Positions 22,188-34,921 of a DNA stretch of 64,000 nucleotides are shown one piece after another. The first letter of the stretch is position 1. Each line of letters opens with the position of its first letter. Location of the stretch: NCBI RefSeq assembly GCF_918797505.1, contig NC_092802.1, forward strand, positions 22,217,883 to 22,281,882, written 5' to 3'. The translations under genes were made by a program, and so were the position numbers. The notes beneath the pieces were generated by a model, which saw nothing but the letters and a program-made list of their open reading frames with translations, was not told the DNA's origin and did not search any database. The stretch comes from Bemisia tabaci (Eukaryota; Arthropoda; Insecta; Hemiptera; Aleyrodidae).

Positions 22188-23140
22188 ATCTCTGGAAAAG
22201 ATAGGAAGATTAATATTTTAAGAAGAAAAGCACTGGAGAGACGCATACCCTTGAGATATTCGGTCCCTAGCGTGAAATTGACTTTGGAATGATTTGCATC
22301 CCAAATTCCCTTCGAAGATTTCCAATAATGTATTTCGCATTCTTGAAGTTTTACGACTTCTGAAAATATATTGATTCTTTTATCTTTACTATAAGCTCTC
22401 AAGACTCCTATATTTTCATTTCTGGTAACGCTATTAGTTCTAGAGTTCTACCTAGCCGATTTTCATGATTTTTGCTGCTTCCGACGGGGAATTGTTTCCA
22501 ATCGAGCCCGCTATATTAAGATTTTAGAAATATAACCCAGATGTTTGTATATCACGTGTCAAAGTTGTGGATTCTACCATTTACACAATAATGTAAATTT
22601 TTATTTTTTGTCACAGTTCGTTAGAGCGATCCACTGGACCAATTTCCATGATTTTCCGTCTATTGACTGGTGAAAGTCTCTAGATGAGCCCGCTCTATTC
22701 AGATTTTGGAAATACGACCCAAGGTTTTCATATTAGGGTTGACTGATAAGCTTATCAAAAGTTCGGGGCAATAAGCAACATTTGAATTTGCCGCTGATGA
22801 ATTTCAAATTTGGTGTAAAATGGACCGAACTAAAGATGTTGAATTTTGATTTGTTCCCACGCTCCCCGATACATGTAATTCGATTTTAGAGTGGACACCC
22901 GAGAATCTTGCAAGCAAGAAAGGCTTCTGAAACGGGCCCTGGAGGGCGCGAAGCGCCCCCTGGGAGTTTGGCCGCGTGGCGGCCAGGGGGCATGCCACCC
23001 CCTAGTTTTTTCATACACTATACACCTGCGAATGGAAAGGAATACAAGAAATAGAAACTTAAAATAAAAATATAAACTTTCCAAAATACAATCACTTACC
23101 ACCTCCAATCAGCCAATGCAATAACCGTGTTATCTACGAC
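22188..23140 (-). promoter_or_regulatory. Possible split 5' UTR of gene A
   Basis: On the minus strand, a strong donor GGAGGTG|GTAAGTGATT occurs at about 23100. A fitting acceptor TCTTTTCCAG|AGATCC lies near 22193, just before the ATG. A short non-coding first exon ending at 23100 would fit. No transcript evidence is available, so this is an inference. Confidence 0.3.
22452..22745. repeat. Two-unit tandem duplication, about 180 bp
   Basis: GATTTTCATGATTTTTGCTG...GAGCCCGCTATATTAAGATT is repeated with divergence as ATTTCCATGATTTTCCGTCT...GAGCCCGCTCTATTCAGATT. Non-coding. Confidence 0.6.
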
Positions 23141-25185
23141 CCACACAGTTACAGTATTAGTTCATTTTAACAATATCTGCCGCTCTTGCTGCAACTGCAG
23201 ACGCTTTTAATCATTCGAATAAATATCAATCATTTAAGTAAATTGTGCTTATATCTCCCGGAAGCTCGGTGCGTATCTTAAGTACTTCCATATTTAGTTG
23301 AGAGGAAAATAATAAGTGCGAGCATGTACATGTGAAGTGAGGCGGAGATATTAAGACAGCCGGTAGCGACGCCCGATATGAGTCTTAGTTCCAGGAACAA
23401 TAGAAAAGTGAAAACACTCTTCACTCCCACGCTGAATCAACACAAGATTTGGTGATAGCAATGACTGGTTTTTCGTTATCAGAAATGCCCTAAAAATAAA
23501 ATTGAAAAAACTTAAGAAAGCACTCAAAAGTGGACTGCTGAAGAATACGTTGGTCTGCCGATGACACATCCGATAATGGGTCATTAAATCATGAACAAAT
23601 AATGACTTGTTTCTTACATTTAGCAACAATCAGAACTATTGAATTACTAATCAACTTCATATTAATAATTATATTCATAGTAATACTACTGTGGGTATGA
23701 CTTTATTCACACAGGTTTATAGTTTTATAATGCGTATGTATATAAAACTCTGTTACCACGGAGACATATCTGGTTGAAGCTTAATTAGCTTTAACAACTT
23801 GTAAATACTTATACCTGGGGGTTAATGACGCCCAAAATACGATGCGCACATTAAAAATATGAAAAAGTAACTCAGAAACTGAGAAATACGCAGTTCAAAA
23901 AGTGAAACATTTCTGCTTTTTAAAAACGTCCCGGTTTCGATGATCCGAATGATGTCATACTGCACCAATCAAAGGCAAGCATAGGTTTTTACGACTTTCG
24001 TTAAATGTTTTTCTACTCCTTGTTTGCGATGTCAATGAGAAAGTCAAATGTGTATTCAGAGCCAAAAAATCCAACCTTATTCATGTTTGTTGTACTTAAC
24101 GAGCTTAATTCCACATTAAAATACGTTTGATTTCAATGAACATTAGTGAACAATGAGAGGAGATAGCGATTTGACTACATGCCGCAGGACATCACTCTCA
24201 TCATTTTTCGGCCTTTCCGGAGCGGACAATTCCTTCGAGTCTTTGGACTTTTCAAAAACGCGCTTGTCCGGGATTTTGGGTTCACAAATATGCAGTAAAT
24301 TACCACGTAATATACTTACCTGGTACTTCCGGAACATTAAATGAAGAATAAAAGGTTTAGTCACCTATTGGATAGCAATAAACAAACCAATCATATATAC
24401 ATTAAAAGTTTTGAAAAAATACCCTCGTGCATTAGTCGTAACAATGCTAACATGTATGAATTAATTATGCGTACGATATTGGGACCGGAACTTAGAAAAA
24501 CCGACAGAAATAGGCGGCACTCGAAAAAAATCGGCTCCATTAAAATCCATAGTTACTCGTACTTGGGTATTTTTAAAATCTCCATAAGAATCACCCATTT
24601 GCTGAATGCAATTTCCAGTTGAACATAGTTAAGCAATATGATCAAACTGAAAAATTGATAGTTAGGAAACGTCTATCTGCTTACAACCACCGTTAAGGTT
24701 ATTTCAGTGTTAGTCTTTCATTATGCAGAGCTTATTTTATAGCACTATTCCGACGTTCATTTGCATGCGACTAAACGGACATGTTTACGGGAAAAAGAAC
24801 AATTTGCAAATGATTCAACTCAAAAGGCATTATGTGGCACGCAGATCCTATCGATAAACCTCTTTTTAATTTAATTAATTTTCACAGAGTTCCTTTTAAC
24901 GTCGACAAGTCTTAAAATAACTCAAATTATTCGCTGGATGAAGGATCTTTCTGAAATGATTCAATATGTGTTGTTTGCTAAACGTTATCAAAATATAAAA
25001 CTACCTGTAATATTTAATGTTGAAATGATGACTAAATAAATTTACTTATATGCTGGAAGAAACTGTTTGTAAACGAATTACATCAAATGAAACGAGGAGA
25101 CAGGCATATCGTGGGTACATGACTTCTTTTGATTTAAATAATTTGTATTAAGTGTTTTATTTGAACATAACGCCCAAACGTCTCT
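22746..25185. other. Intergenic, no gene supported
   Basis: 22915-23000 is a short GC-rich block. A minus-strand donor context CCAG|GTAAGTATATT occurs near 24320, but no coherent coding exon surrounds it. Several small open frames lack recognisable domains. Confidence 0.5.
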
Positions 25186-25401
25186 CACGGAAAAAAATGA
25201 AATTGCTGATTTAACAATTTTGCTGTTAAAAAAAGTGTCCAACATGATTAAATGTAGATTTTACAATAAAAAAAAATGCTAATTTAACTACCCCCGCGGT
25301 TAAAATTGATTTCCACTATGGTAAATTGTACATTTGAAACACGACGGACTTTTTTTTTAACTATAAAAAATTGTTAAATCAGCAATCCATTTTTATCTGT
25401 G
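25186..25401. mobile_element. MITE, GCTGATTTAACA family
   Basis: Terminal inverted repeats CACGGAAAAAAATGAAATTG and the inverse of CAATCCATTTTTATCTGTG, with inner GCTGATTTAACAATTTT / AAAAATTGTTAAATCAGC. Partial relatives lie at 38611-38710 and 45870-45960. Confidence 0.75.
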
Positions 25402-25810
25402 CGTATCTGTGAAGTCAAGCACAATTAAATTCAACGTGTTGTATTGCTCACGTGTCTCTACTAGCACCACTAAAATTAAGACAAATGGAGCCAACACAAC
25501 ATGATAACATAGCAAGGGAAAGGCAGCGTTGATGACGGCGCAGAGATACAACTATTCGTGCCTGATTGATGTCCGTATTGCGTCTGCAAAATTGAAGGCG
25601 CGACGGCGTGACAAGTTAAAGAACGAGACCCGAATAAGTCTCTCCTATCCTCGGCTGTGTTCACACTCGATCATTTTCTCTCTTTTTTCAATATGAGGTT
25701 TTATCTTCTGTATACAATGTATTTGTAGTTAGTTAGTATATTTTGAGACATTCAGCGTCACAGGCGATTAACGTATTCACAGAGAATTTTGAAAATGGGA
25801 GTACATACGA

Positions 25811-28800
25811 AAAGAGCCTCGCCAAGTTTCGCCCCTTTTTTTTATACCCGAGTTGGTCAACCGGACAGTGCTCAAATGAAAGCCTATGGTAAGGCAAACT
25901 TCCATGCAAAGTTTCAACTTGAAGTGACCCCTGGTTTAGGCTGTACAGCGTTGCCAATTTTCCATTTTTATGCGCTAAACTCAAGGATATTGGACTATTA
26001 GTCCGGTGCATAAGTAGACTAGTACACCCAAGTTGGTCAACGGGACAGGGCTCAAACGAAAGCTCATGGTAAGGCAAACTTCCAGGAAAAGTTTCAACTT
26101 GAAGTGAAACCTCGTTTAGGCTGTAGAGCGTTGCCAATTTTCAATTTTTATGCGCTAAACTCACGAAATACTGAATCGTCATGGTTCAACAGACTATTAT
26201 ACCCAAGTTGGTCAACGAGACAAGGCTCAAACGAAAGCTTATGGTAAGGCAAACTTCCAGGAAAAGTTTCAACTTGAAGTGAAACCTCGTTTCGGCTGTA
26301 CAGCGTTGCCAATTTTCCATTTTTATGCGCTAAACTCACGAAATACTGAATCGTCATGGTTCAACAGACTATTATACCCGAGTTGGTCAACGAGACAAGG
26401 CTCAAACGATACTTTATGGTAAGGCAACCTTCTGGGAAAAGTTTCAACTTGAAGTGAAACCTCGTTTAGGCTGTACAGCGTCGCCAATTTTTCATTTTTA
26501 TGCGCTGTACTCACGAAATACTGAATCATCATGGTTCAACAGACTATTATACCCGAGTTGGTCAACGAGACAAAGCTCAAACGAATGCTCATGGTACGGC
26601 AAACTTCCAGGAAAAGTTTCAACTTGAAGTAAAACCTCGTTTCGGCTGTACAGCGTTGCCAATTTTCCATTTTTATGCGCTAAACTCACGAAATACTGAA
26701 TCGTCATGGTTCAACAGACTATTATACCCGAGTTGGTCAACGAGACAAGGCTCAAACGAAACTTTATGGTAAGGCAAACTTCTGGGAAAAGTTTCAACTT
26801 GAAGTGAAACCTCGTTTAGGCTGTACAGCGTCGCCAATTTTTCATTTTTATGCGCTGTACTCACGAAATACTGAATCATCATGGTTCAACAGACTATTAT
26901 ACCCGAGTTGGTCAACGAGACAAAGCTCAAACGAATGCTCATGGTACGGCAAACTTCCAGGAAAAGTTTCAACTTGAAGTGAAACCTCATTTAGGCTGTA
27001 CAGCGTTGCCAATTTTCCATTTTTATGCGCTAAACTCACGAAATACTGAATCGTCATGGTTCAACAGACTATTATACCCGAGTTGGTCAACGAGACAAGG
27101 CTCAAACGAAAGCTTATGGTAAGGCAAACTTCCAGGAAAAGTTTCAACTTGAAGTGAAACCTCGTGTAGGCTGTACAGCGTCGCCAATTTTTCATTTTTA
27201 TGCGCTGTACTCACGAAATACTGAATCATCATGGTTCAACAGACTATTATACCCGAGTTGGTCAACGAGACAAAGCTCAAACGAATGCTCATGGTAAGGC
27301 AAACTTCCAGGAAAAGTTTTAACTTGAAGTGAAACCTCGTTTAGGCTGTACAGCGTTGCCAATTTTCCATTTTTATGCGCTAAACTCACGAAATACTGAA
27401 TCGTCATGGTTCAACAGACTATTATACCCGAGTTGGTCAACGAGACAAGGCTCAAACGAAAGCTTATGGTAAGGCAAACTTCTGGAAAAAGTTTCAACTT
27501 GAAGTGAAACCTCGTGTAGGCTGTACAGCGTCGCCAATTTTTCATTTTTATGCGCTGTACTCACGAAATACTGAATCATCATGGTTCAACAGACTATTAT
27601 ACCCGAGTTGGTCAACGAGACAAAGCTCAAACGAATGCTCATGGTAAGGCAAACTTCCAGGAAAAGTTTTAACTTGAAGTGAAACCTCGTTTAGGCTGTA
27701 CAGCGTTGCCAATTTTCCATTTTTATGCGCTAAACTCACGAAATACTGAATCGTCATGGTTCAACAGACTATTATACCCGAGTTGGTCAACGAGACAAGG
27801 CTCAAACGAAAGCTAATGATAAGGCAAACTTCTGGGAAAAGTTTCAACTTGTAGTGAAACCTCGTGTAGGCTGTACAGCGTCGCCAATTTTTCATTTTTA
27901 TGCGCTAAACTCACGAAATACTGAATCGTCATGGTTCAACAGACTATTATACCCGAGTTGGTCAACGGGACAAGGCTCAAACGAAAGCTTATGGTAAGGC
28001 AAACTTCTGGGAAAAGTTTCAACTTGAAGTGAAACCTCGTTTAGGCTGTACAGCGTTGCCAATTTTCCATTTTTATGCGCTAAACTCACGAAATACTGAA
28101 TCGTCATGGTTCAACAGACTATTATACCCGAGTTGGTCAACGAGACAAGGCTCAAACGAAAGCTTATGGTAAGGCAAACTTCCGGGAAAAGTTTCAACTT
28201 GGAGTGAAACCTCGTTTAGGCTGTACAGCGTTGCCAATTTTCCATTTTTATGTGCCAAAATGAAGGAATTCGGGACTAATAGTCCAATGCATCATAATTA
28301 AACAGACTAGTGCATCGGTCTACGAGCCGAATACTACCCTGAGATCGAATAGAAGGGTAACTAAAGGCCATCGTGAACTTTTTGAAGCAGTGTTGCCAAT
28401 TTATTATTAATTTTTTTAACATAAAATTATGGTTTTTCCGAGATTTTTGGCGGAAAACGTACCTTCATGGGCTACAACTTTGATGAGTATGGGCTAAACA
28501 TTACGACTCGATAGTAAATGAACGCTACAGACGGAGAAAATTGAATTCCGAACGCAAGGTTGCCAAGTATATTTCTTACAAAAATTAAAGATTTTCTCAC
28601 GTGAATGCTTCGATAAACGTAATTTCCAAGGCATTCATGTCATTCTGATGACTGAATATCACCATGGCATAGTACATGATTTCTGTTCAAGGCAAAAATG
28701 GAAAGTTCAGAGTAACGTTGCCAAATTGTGTGCATTTATTTTACGACGAGACGCCTCCCAAAAAGAGAAAACCACTAAAATCACGATTTGCCTCTCAAAA

Positions 28801-30022
28801 ATATCTTCAAATTGGAGCTGAAAAACTCATCATTTTATCGTAAAAATGCCTTAAAATGGTAATATAGACTTAAAAATTCGTCTTCTCTTTTAAAAATCAA
28901 TCCGACATTATTGAATGGTAATAGTTTGCCTACCTTGTATGGTGAAGAAACCTGAAAGCACGATTATTCGCACGAAAAGCTCAAAAATATCGGCGTCTCG
29001 TCGTAAAATAAATGCACACAATTTGGCCACGTTGCTCTGTACTTTCCATTTTTGCCTTGAACAGAAATCATGTACTATGCCATGGTGATATTCAGTCATC
29101 AGAATGACATGAATGCCTTGGAAATTACGTTTATCGAAGCATTCACGTGAGAAAATCTTTAATTTTTGTAAGAAATATACTTGGCAACATTGCGTTCGGA
29201 ATTCAATTTTCTCCGTCTGTAGCGTTCTTTTACTATCGAGTCGTAATGTTTAGCCCATACTCATCAAAGTTGTAGCCCATGAAGGTACGTTTTCCGCCAA
29301 AAATCTCGGAAAAACCCTAATTTTATGTTAAAAAAATTAATAATAAATTGGCAACACTGCTTCAAAAAGTTCACGATGGCCTTTAGTTACCCTTCTATTC
29401 GATCTCAGGGTAGTATTCAGCTCGTAGACCGATGCACTAGTCTGTTTAATTATGATGCATTGGACTATTAGTCCCGAATTCCTTCATTTTGGCACATAAA
29501 AATGGAAAATTGTCAACGCTGTACAGCCTAAACGAGGTTTCACTTCAAGTTGAAACTTTTCCCGGAAGTTTGCCTTACCATAAGCTTTCGTTTGAGCCTT
29601 GTCTCGTTGACCAACTCGGGTATAATAGTCTGTTGAACCATGACGATTCAGTATTTCGTGAGTTTAGCGCATAAAAATGGAAAATTGGCAACGCTCTACA
29701 GCCTAAACGAGGTTTCACTTCAAGTTGAAACTTTTCCTGGAAGTTTGCCTTACCATGAGCTTTCGTTTGAGCCCTGTCCCGTTGACCAACTTGGGTGTAC
29801 TAGTCTACTTATGCACCGGACTAATAGTCCAATATCCTTGATTTTAGCACATGAAACGGGAAAATTGGCAACGCTGTACAGCCTAAACCAGGAGTCACTT
29901 CAAGTTGAAACTTTGCATGGAAGTTTGCCTTACCATAGGCTTTCATTTGAGCACCGTCCGGTTGACCAACTCGGGTATAAAAAAAAGGGGCGAAAAAACA
30001 CCACTTTTTGGCGAGGCTCTTT
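25811..30022. mobile_element. Foldback element 2 with 175-bp tandem repeats
   Basis: Ends AAAGAGCCTCGCC and GGCGAGGCTCTTT. The left arm is 25811-28752, the right arm about 28995-30022, with a spacer of about 240 bp. Inner arms are single-copy inverted sequence (for example ATGACTGAATATCACCATGG at 28650 against its inverse near 29090). Outer arms are 175-bp tandem units: 14 on the left, 3 on the right. No coding frame that I would call a transposase. The repeated 69-residue frames are copies of the 175-bp unit. FB-type architecture; no clear target duplication. Confidence 0.85.
25830..28258. repeat. 175-bp tandem array, 14 units, partly a 350-bp dimer
   Basis: Unit boundaries recur every 175 bp at the word TTTTTATGCGCTAAACTCACG. 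From about 26323 to 27757, units alternate between types (GCGCTAAAC...ATCGTCATGG and GCGCTGTAC...ATCATCATGG), making a 350-bp higher-order repeat. The outermost unit is diverged. The counterpart in the right arm (29490-29990) has only three units. Confidence 0.9.
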
Positions 30023-30317
30023 AGATTTCTAAATTAAGAGAGGTAAAGAGTTTCAGAATTTTGGTAGTAATATTGGGTTCATCGCATGTAAGTGGGTATG
30101 TATTTCTGTTGATTGTAGGGGGACCTATATCTAAATTTCGTGTATACTTGCCGAATGAAACATGTGGGCATTACATGTTTTTAGGAAGAATCGAGTCACT
30201 TTGACCCAGCTTGGACATTTAGACGTATTTCTGCTAAACCGAACTATGTCATTAAGACACGAGCCCTGAGACCCATAAGAATATATGTATAACATGGCTC
30301 ACGTCATAATGCACATA

Positions 30318-30611
30318 GAGTCCCTTTATACTGAGAGTCAAGACAATTTGAATCCATTTCTGATTGGTTCCCGTATTTTAGGCCGCCACAGTGTCACAAA
30401 CGGGAATAAAGATTACATTTTCACCAATCGCAAAGATTATAATCTGGAATGGACCAGGAATTACGGGTTCGGCAAGGAACAAACGGAATGAGAGGAGGAA
30501 CGGAGAAAGGCATTTGAGAATGGGCCGATCAAAGATTACAAAAAACGTTCAATTTCTGTAATCTTTATTCCCGTTTGTGACATCCATGAGCCGAATTGTC
30601 TTGAGCTCCGT
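30318..30611. mobile_element. GAGTCCC MITE, copy with decayed right end
   Basis: Starts TA|GAGTCCCTTTATACTGAGAG and matches the 34611-34921 element through its body. The right terminus is degenerate after GAATTGTCTTGAGCTC. No coding content. Confidence 0.75.
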
Positions 30612-30756
30612 TTGGCAGAAATACGTCCATTAAAGATAAACCAAGAGTGACCGCGTGGACGCGTCGCGAAAATTCAGTCCGTTGTCGCGTGGGTTTTTTC
30701 AACTAATTCAGGGTCCCATCAACAAACAAAACATAATGTGGCATAGACGACAGTTC

Positions 30757-33205
30757 AGCGGGCTGATTGCTGAAATTGATAGACAAAGCTATAGACAAAG
30801 AATACAATTGGAAATGGAGAGGATTCCAATTTGTCATGAAAATAAAATCTTGAAATTCCATGTGAAATATTTCATAAAATTTCAGGAAAATATTGAAAAA
30901 CATGTTTCAAAAGTGAATGCAAAATTAAATGAAAGGCGACTGGTTTTTGTTTTTTGGCATTATTTAGTACGTGTTGCATACCGAGCCCGTGAAAATATAT
31001 GTTCCATATGTTTCTCATCTTTATGAAAATATTATATTCTTTGTGTCCCGAGTAGTTGCCACGTTGTTTACCGGGGACCCTGTTGAACCCCCCCCCCCCT
31101 GTGACGGTAATTTTTCCCGTCACTTAAGTTCGACTAAGTATTTAATCATATGTAAAAAATTCGATGGCTACAACGCAAAGACATTGAATAGAACGGTAGC
31201 AGGTGATTGCGACGGTAGCGCACTCTGTAGGGACGGTGAAGTAGCGGAATACCGTAGTACACCGGTCGGCCGCCGCGCGCCACTCGAGCGCTCTCGCGGA
31301 GCGATCCGGACCCGATACACAGCTGTTTAGCGGGTGCACGACGTCTCGGTTGTTCAGACTCCTGGGAAAAGTCGGGTTTTTTATTATTTTTGCTTTATTA
31401 GTTAATTGGTTTCAGCAAATTTACTCAAGAAAGTCGCAAAGCTAATTTAGGCAAATCATTTGATGTAAGAATGAATTTATTTGATTGTATATTTAACCCT
31501 TTTTAAGTCGAATGAAGTTGGTCAATGCACACGGAAGGTAGATGAAATGAATTTGATGGGGTCCCGACCGGTTGGCTACCGCAGTCATCCGACCAAATTG
31601 AGATAAATGCTTGCTTCTTCACTTTCTTCGGATCCTTTCTTTTACGACGCTGTGCACGTGGTGAGTCGCACGCTCCTAAGAGAAAGAGTCGACCCTCTCG
31701 CTAATTATTTACATGTGTGACGCACTTCCTCTGGAGTAGCTCCTACTGTAAATAATTGCTTGAGTTTTCAAATAATTGCATCAAATTCACTTTCATCCTC
31801 TTCGTTAAACCTAAATTTATATTTGAAATCATTCATACTATTTTATTTTTGGGACAAAATAATTCTCTCGTAATCAATCAAATCCAAGTGTGTGCACGTG
31901 TTGAGTAGCACCTGGGACTTTGGTTATTATTGGAATTTATTTTGAAAATATTTATTTTGTATCCTAAATTGACCATTCAAGATTGTGTGCACGTGGTGAG
32001 TCGCACCGGTTGTTTGGGAAATTTGAGATCAAATAAATAAAATAAATTTTAAATTTGAAAGTCTGAGAATTTCGTCCATTTAGTTGAATTTAATTTTTTT
32101 TGTACATTCAAAAATAAATCTCTCATAATTGATCAATTTCCAAGTGTGCACGTGTTGAGTAGCACCTGGGATTTTGATTGTTATTGGAATTTATTTTTGG
32201 AAAATATTTATTTCGTATCCTAAATCTACCATTCAAGATTGTGTGCACGTGGTGAGTAGCACCGGTTGTTTGGGCGATTTAAGATAAAATAAATAATCAA
32301 AGAGTAATTTGTTCGAAAGTTCGAAAACCTTTTTTGTCCCTTTTCCGTTCCTTTCAAAGTACCTATTTTAAAAAGTCAATCCGATCAACAACATTCACCT
32401 TCAATCGTCCTAAATTTTTGATCTCGTATTTAGTTTTAATTTTTTTTGTCTTGAGAATTTTTTAAGTTTGTAATTGTGTTCAAAAAGTAGTTTCTTTTCT
32501 TGTCAATAAAAATTGACTCTAGTACGTTTAAAATTTGCTCTCATTATTCCTTCCTGCAAAACCTGTCCTCACCTCAGGAAAATCAATTTTTGATTACGCA
32601 CTTCGAGTGTGTTGGCGCCCGAACCCAGGCGTCCCGACGAGCATCTGGCACCCGAAATTTGTGGCTTGATCTGCTGAAGCTCGATCCTTTCCGGAAGGCT
32701 TGCTTTCTGACGATCAGGGTCGTACGAGCTCTCGCTTTTCCTCGCCACAAATAAGTGGCGCCCGAACTGGGACGTCCCGACGAGCATCTGGCACCCTAAA
32801 TTTGTGGCTTGATCTGCTGAAGCTCGATCCTTTCCGGAAGGCTTGCTTTCTGACGATCAGGATCGTACGAGCTCTCGCTTTTCCTCGCCACACCCCCCTC
32901 CCCATGGAAACGGCCCAGCACCTAAAGGGTTTGTATGAAATATTTCACGGAAATTTTCAAGATTTCATAATTTTCATTTCATCCGCACAACCCTGGAAAG
33001 GGAGCGATCTTAATGTTTGAAAAGGTTGGTTGTTATAGAGTAAGGAGGGAAATGATGCATGGACTTATCGTGTCTTTCGTGGGTTGCCGTCAATCAGTCT
33101 CTTAATTACCCATTTATTCTATTCCAACCACTGCTTTTACCCTGGCGATTCCTCTATTTTCCTTGTGTTTATACCTTTGTCTATCAATTTCGACACTCAC
33201 GTCCA
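30757..33205. mobile_element. Inverted-repeat element split by retroelement sequence
   Basis: Left end GCGGGCTGATTGCTGAAATT GATAGACAAAG and right end CTTTGTCTATCAATTTCGAC are the ends of the ~270-bp family also seen at 56758-57031. They now lie 2.4 kb apart because LTR and leader sequence (about 31080-32898) sits between them. Confidence 0.55.
31080..32898 (+). mobile_element. LTR-retroelement LTR and leader remnant with duplicated Lys-type primer-binding site
   Basis: TGGCGCCCGAAC occurs at 32613 and again at 32756 (TGGCGCCCGAACTGGGACG), the form of a tRNA-Lys primer-binding site. The two sites start units repeated at 143-bp spacing. Upstream, 31600-32280 contains repeated GTGCACGTGKTGAGTMGCAC words, including a ~300-bp duplication (about 31880-32030 and 32130-32280). 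No gag or pol follows. Exact LTR ends are not determined. Old or truncated element, or a deletion derivative. Confidence 0.6.
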
Positions 33206-33209
33206 TGGC

Positions 33210-34185
33210 TTAGAATGAGATCCAGATTTGGAGGGGATTCAAGGTCCATAGGAATTGGACAGGGTGACTGCTTGCGAAGCTTACTTTAAGTCAGAAAGAC
33301 AGATTTTGAATTCCTCTTTAAATTGCTACTGATAGCTGTTATGAATACATCGAAAAGTTTACTTAATTCTGAAATGTACCAAAAATAGCCTCATCTGAAT
33401 GTGGCTAAAGAATGCACTGGTGGTAAAGGAATGTTGACAGTCATCTCTTCAGCCATACGGAGGATTGTGCTTCGGCAATATCCTTCCTGAAGGTCGTAAC
33501 TAGTTTTACTACAGAAAACTGTAATTGAAAGAAGAAAAATTGAGTCTTCTTTTTTTTTTTTAATGGGTGTTTCTGAATTACAGAAACAAATACCAATTGC
33601 TCTAACTTTAGGATAACCTCTTGCTTCGAAGATAGACATTGCCCATCCATTTCACCAAATCTCTGATCATACGCTATTGGTAACTCATGCTTCATGAACA
33701 AGACCATAATTTTCAAATTATGACAACTAAAGTTATTCTGCCATGCTAAAAATAAACCTAGGTTCAAAAACTCAAACGTTGCACCAATTAATGCTTGATG
33801 AAAAAAAACACACTTTCTTGAAAACTTGCAAATATTGCTCTTTGTCATACCCGTTGGAGAATTTCAGTTTCGATTTGATGTAAAGTTTTTAAAAATTCCA
33901 AAGATATATACGCGTAACTAAGCTCAAAAATTACCATTGAATCGATTGACTTTGATAACACTCGAATATTCATACGGCGTTTTTCTGTAATACGACAGTA
34001 AAACCATAGAACCACTCTTTCCAGGCGCAGAAAGCTCTTCGGGCGTTGTCGGTGTAGGGTGCGAGTATCTTTTGTGATTCAGTTTTGATACCTCGATGTG
34101 CTGAGCACGATTTGTAGAATAACTCTTCGTGTCTGAGAGATATCTTTGTAGTTTAAACGAAGAATCGAAGGCGGTCCTTCATTCT
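33210..34185. other. Intergenic, no gene supported
   Basis: The minus-strand frames 33391-33639 and 33441-33848 overlap in different frames around a homopolymer. They may be remnants of coding sequence but match nothing I recognise. Confidence 0.4.
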
Positions 34186-34198
34186 AGATCCTTGCAGT

Positions 34199-34361
34199 AG
34201 TGGCGTGGCGGGAATGATAGATTATCGATATCTCGTCATTTGAAGCTATGGTAAAGGATCGATTACTAAGGTGTTCGTTGCGAACACCATGATGATCGAT
34301 CTTTTTTCATTGGTTTGAGTGGCGTATCGATCGATATATTGCAAAGCACGCTACGCCACTG
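34199..34361. mobile_element. MITE with 9-bp target duplication, copy 2
   Basis: Ends AGTGGCGTGGCG and CGCTACGCCACT, flanked by CCTTGCAGT at 34190-34198 and 34362-34370, a perfect 9-bp duplication. Inner sequence shares GCTATGGTAAAGGATCGAT and GTTCG-GAACACC blocks with the copy at 2477-2640 in inverse orientation. Confidence 0.85.
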
Positions 34362-34610
34362 CCTTGCAGTACTGTCCGCGTCCGCTTCGTGCCGCGGGAG
34401 ATGCTGTGAGTGCCTGGAGATTCAAAACGCCTTCAAGTCCGTGCGTATGCAACACGGACATCCGTAGAGCTCGAATAATTGCATCCGCGACACTATCTGA
34501 AGGCGCTTTATTCCTTGTTTCTGCTTTCTCTTCCACCTTAACTTAATTCCGGCGTTGCCTATTCCAATGAGGTAAGTTATTGCTGTATTTAATCGCGATA
34601 TTGTTGATTA

Positions 34611-34921
34611 GAGTCCCTTTATACCGAGAGTCAAGACGATGTGAATCCATTTCTGATCGGTTCCCGTATTTTAGGCCTCCGCAGTGTCACAAACGGGAAT
34701 AAAGATTGCATTTTCACCGATTGCAAAGATTATAATCTAGAATGGACCGGGGAATAACGGGTTCAACAAGGAACAAACGGAATGAGAAAAGGAACGGAGA
34801 AAGGAATTTGAGAATGGGCCGATCAAGATTACAAAAAACTGTTAATTTGTGTACTTAACCTTCATTCTCGTTTGTGACTCCATGAGGGAGAGTTGTCTTG
34901 ACTCTCAGTATAAAGGGACTC
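34611..34921. mobile_element. GAGTCCC MITE, complete copy
   Basis: 311 bp with terminal inverted repeats GAGTCCCTTTATACCGAGAG / CTCTCAGTATAAAGGGACTC, flanked by TA on both sides (34609-34610, 34922-34923). The TA duplication suggests Tc1/mariner-type mobilisation. Non-coding. Confidence 0.85.

Noticed and set aside
24140..24364. Possible exon with donor CCAG|GTAAGT on the minus strand
   Set aside because: The would-be exon upstream is under 50 bp and has no homology; insufficient to call a gene.
26148..29674. Many near-identical 61-69-residue frames (QYFVS..HKNGKLATLYS)
   Set aside because: One frame per 175-bp tandem unit in the foldback arms, present in both orientations; no evidence of a gene family.
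33391..33848. 135- and 82-codon minus-strand frames
   Set aside because: They overlap in different frames across a poly-A/T run and match no family I know; no splice support.
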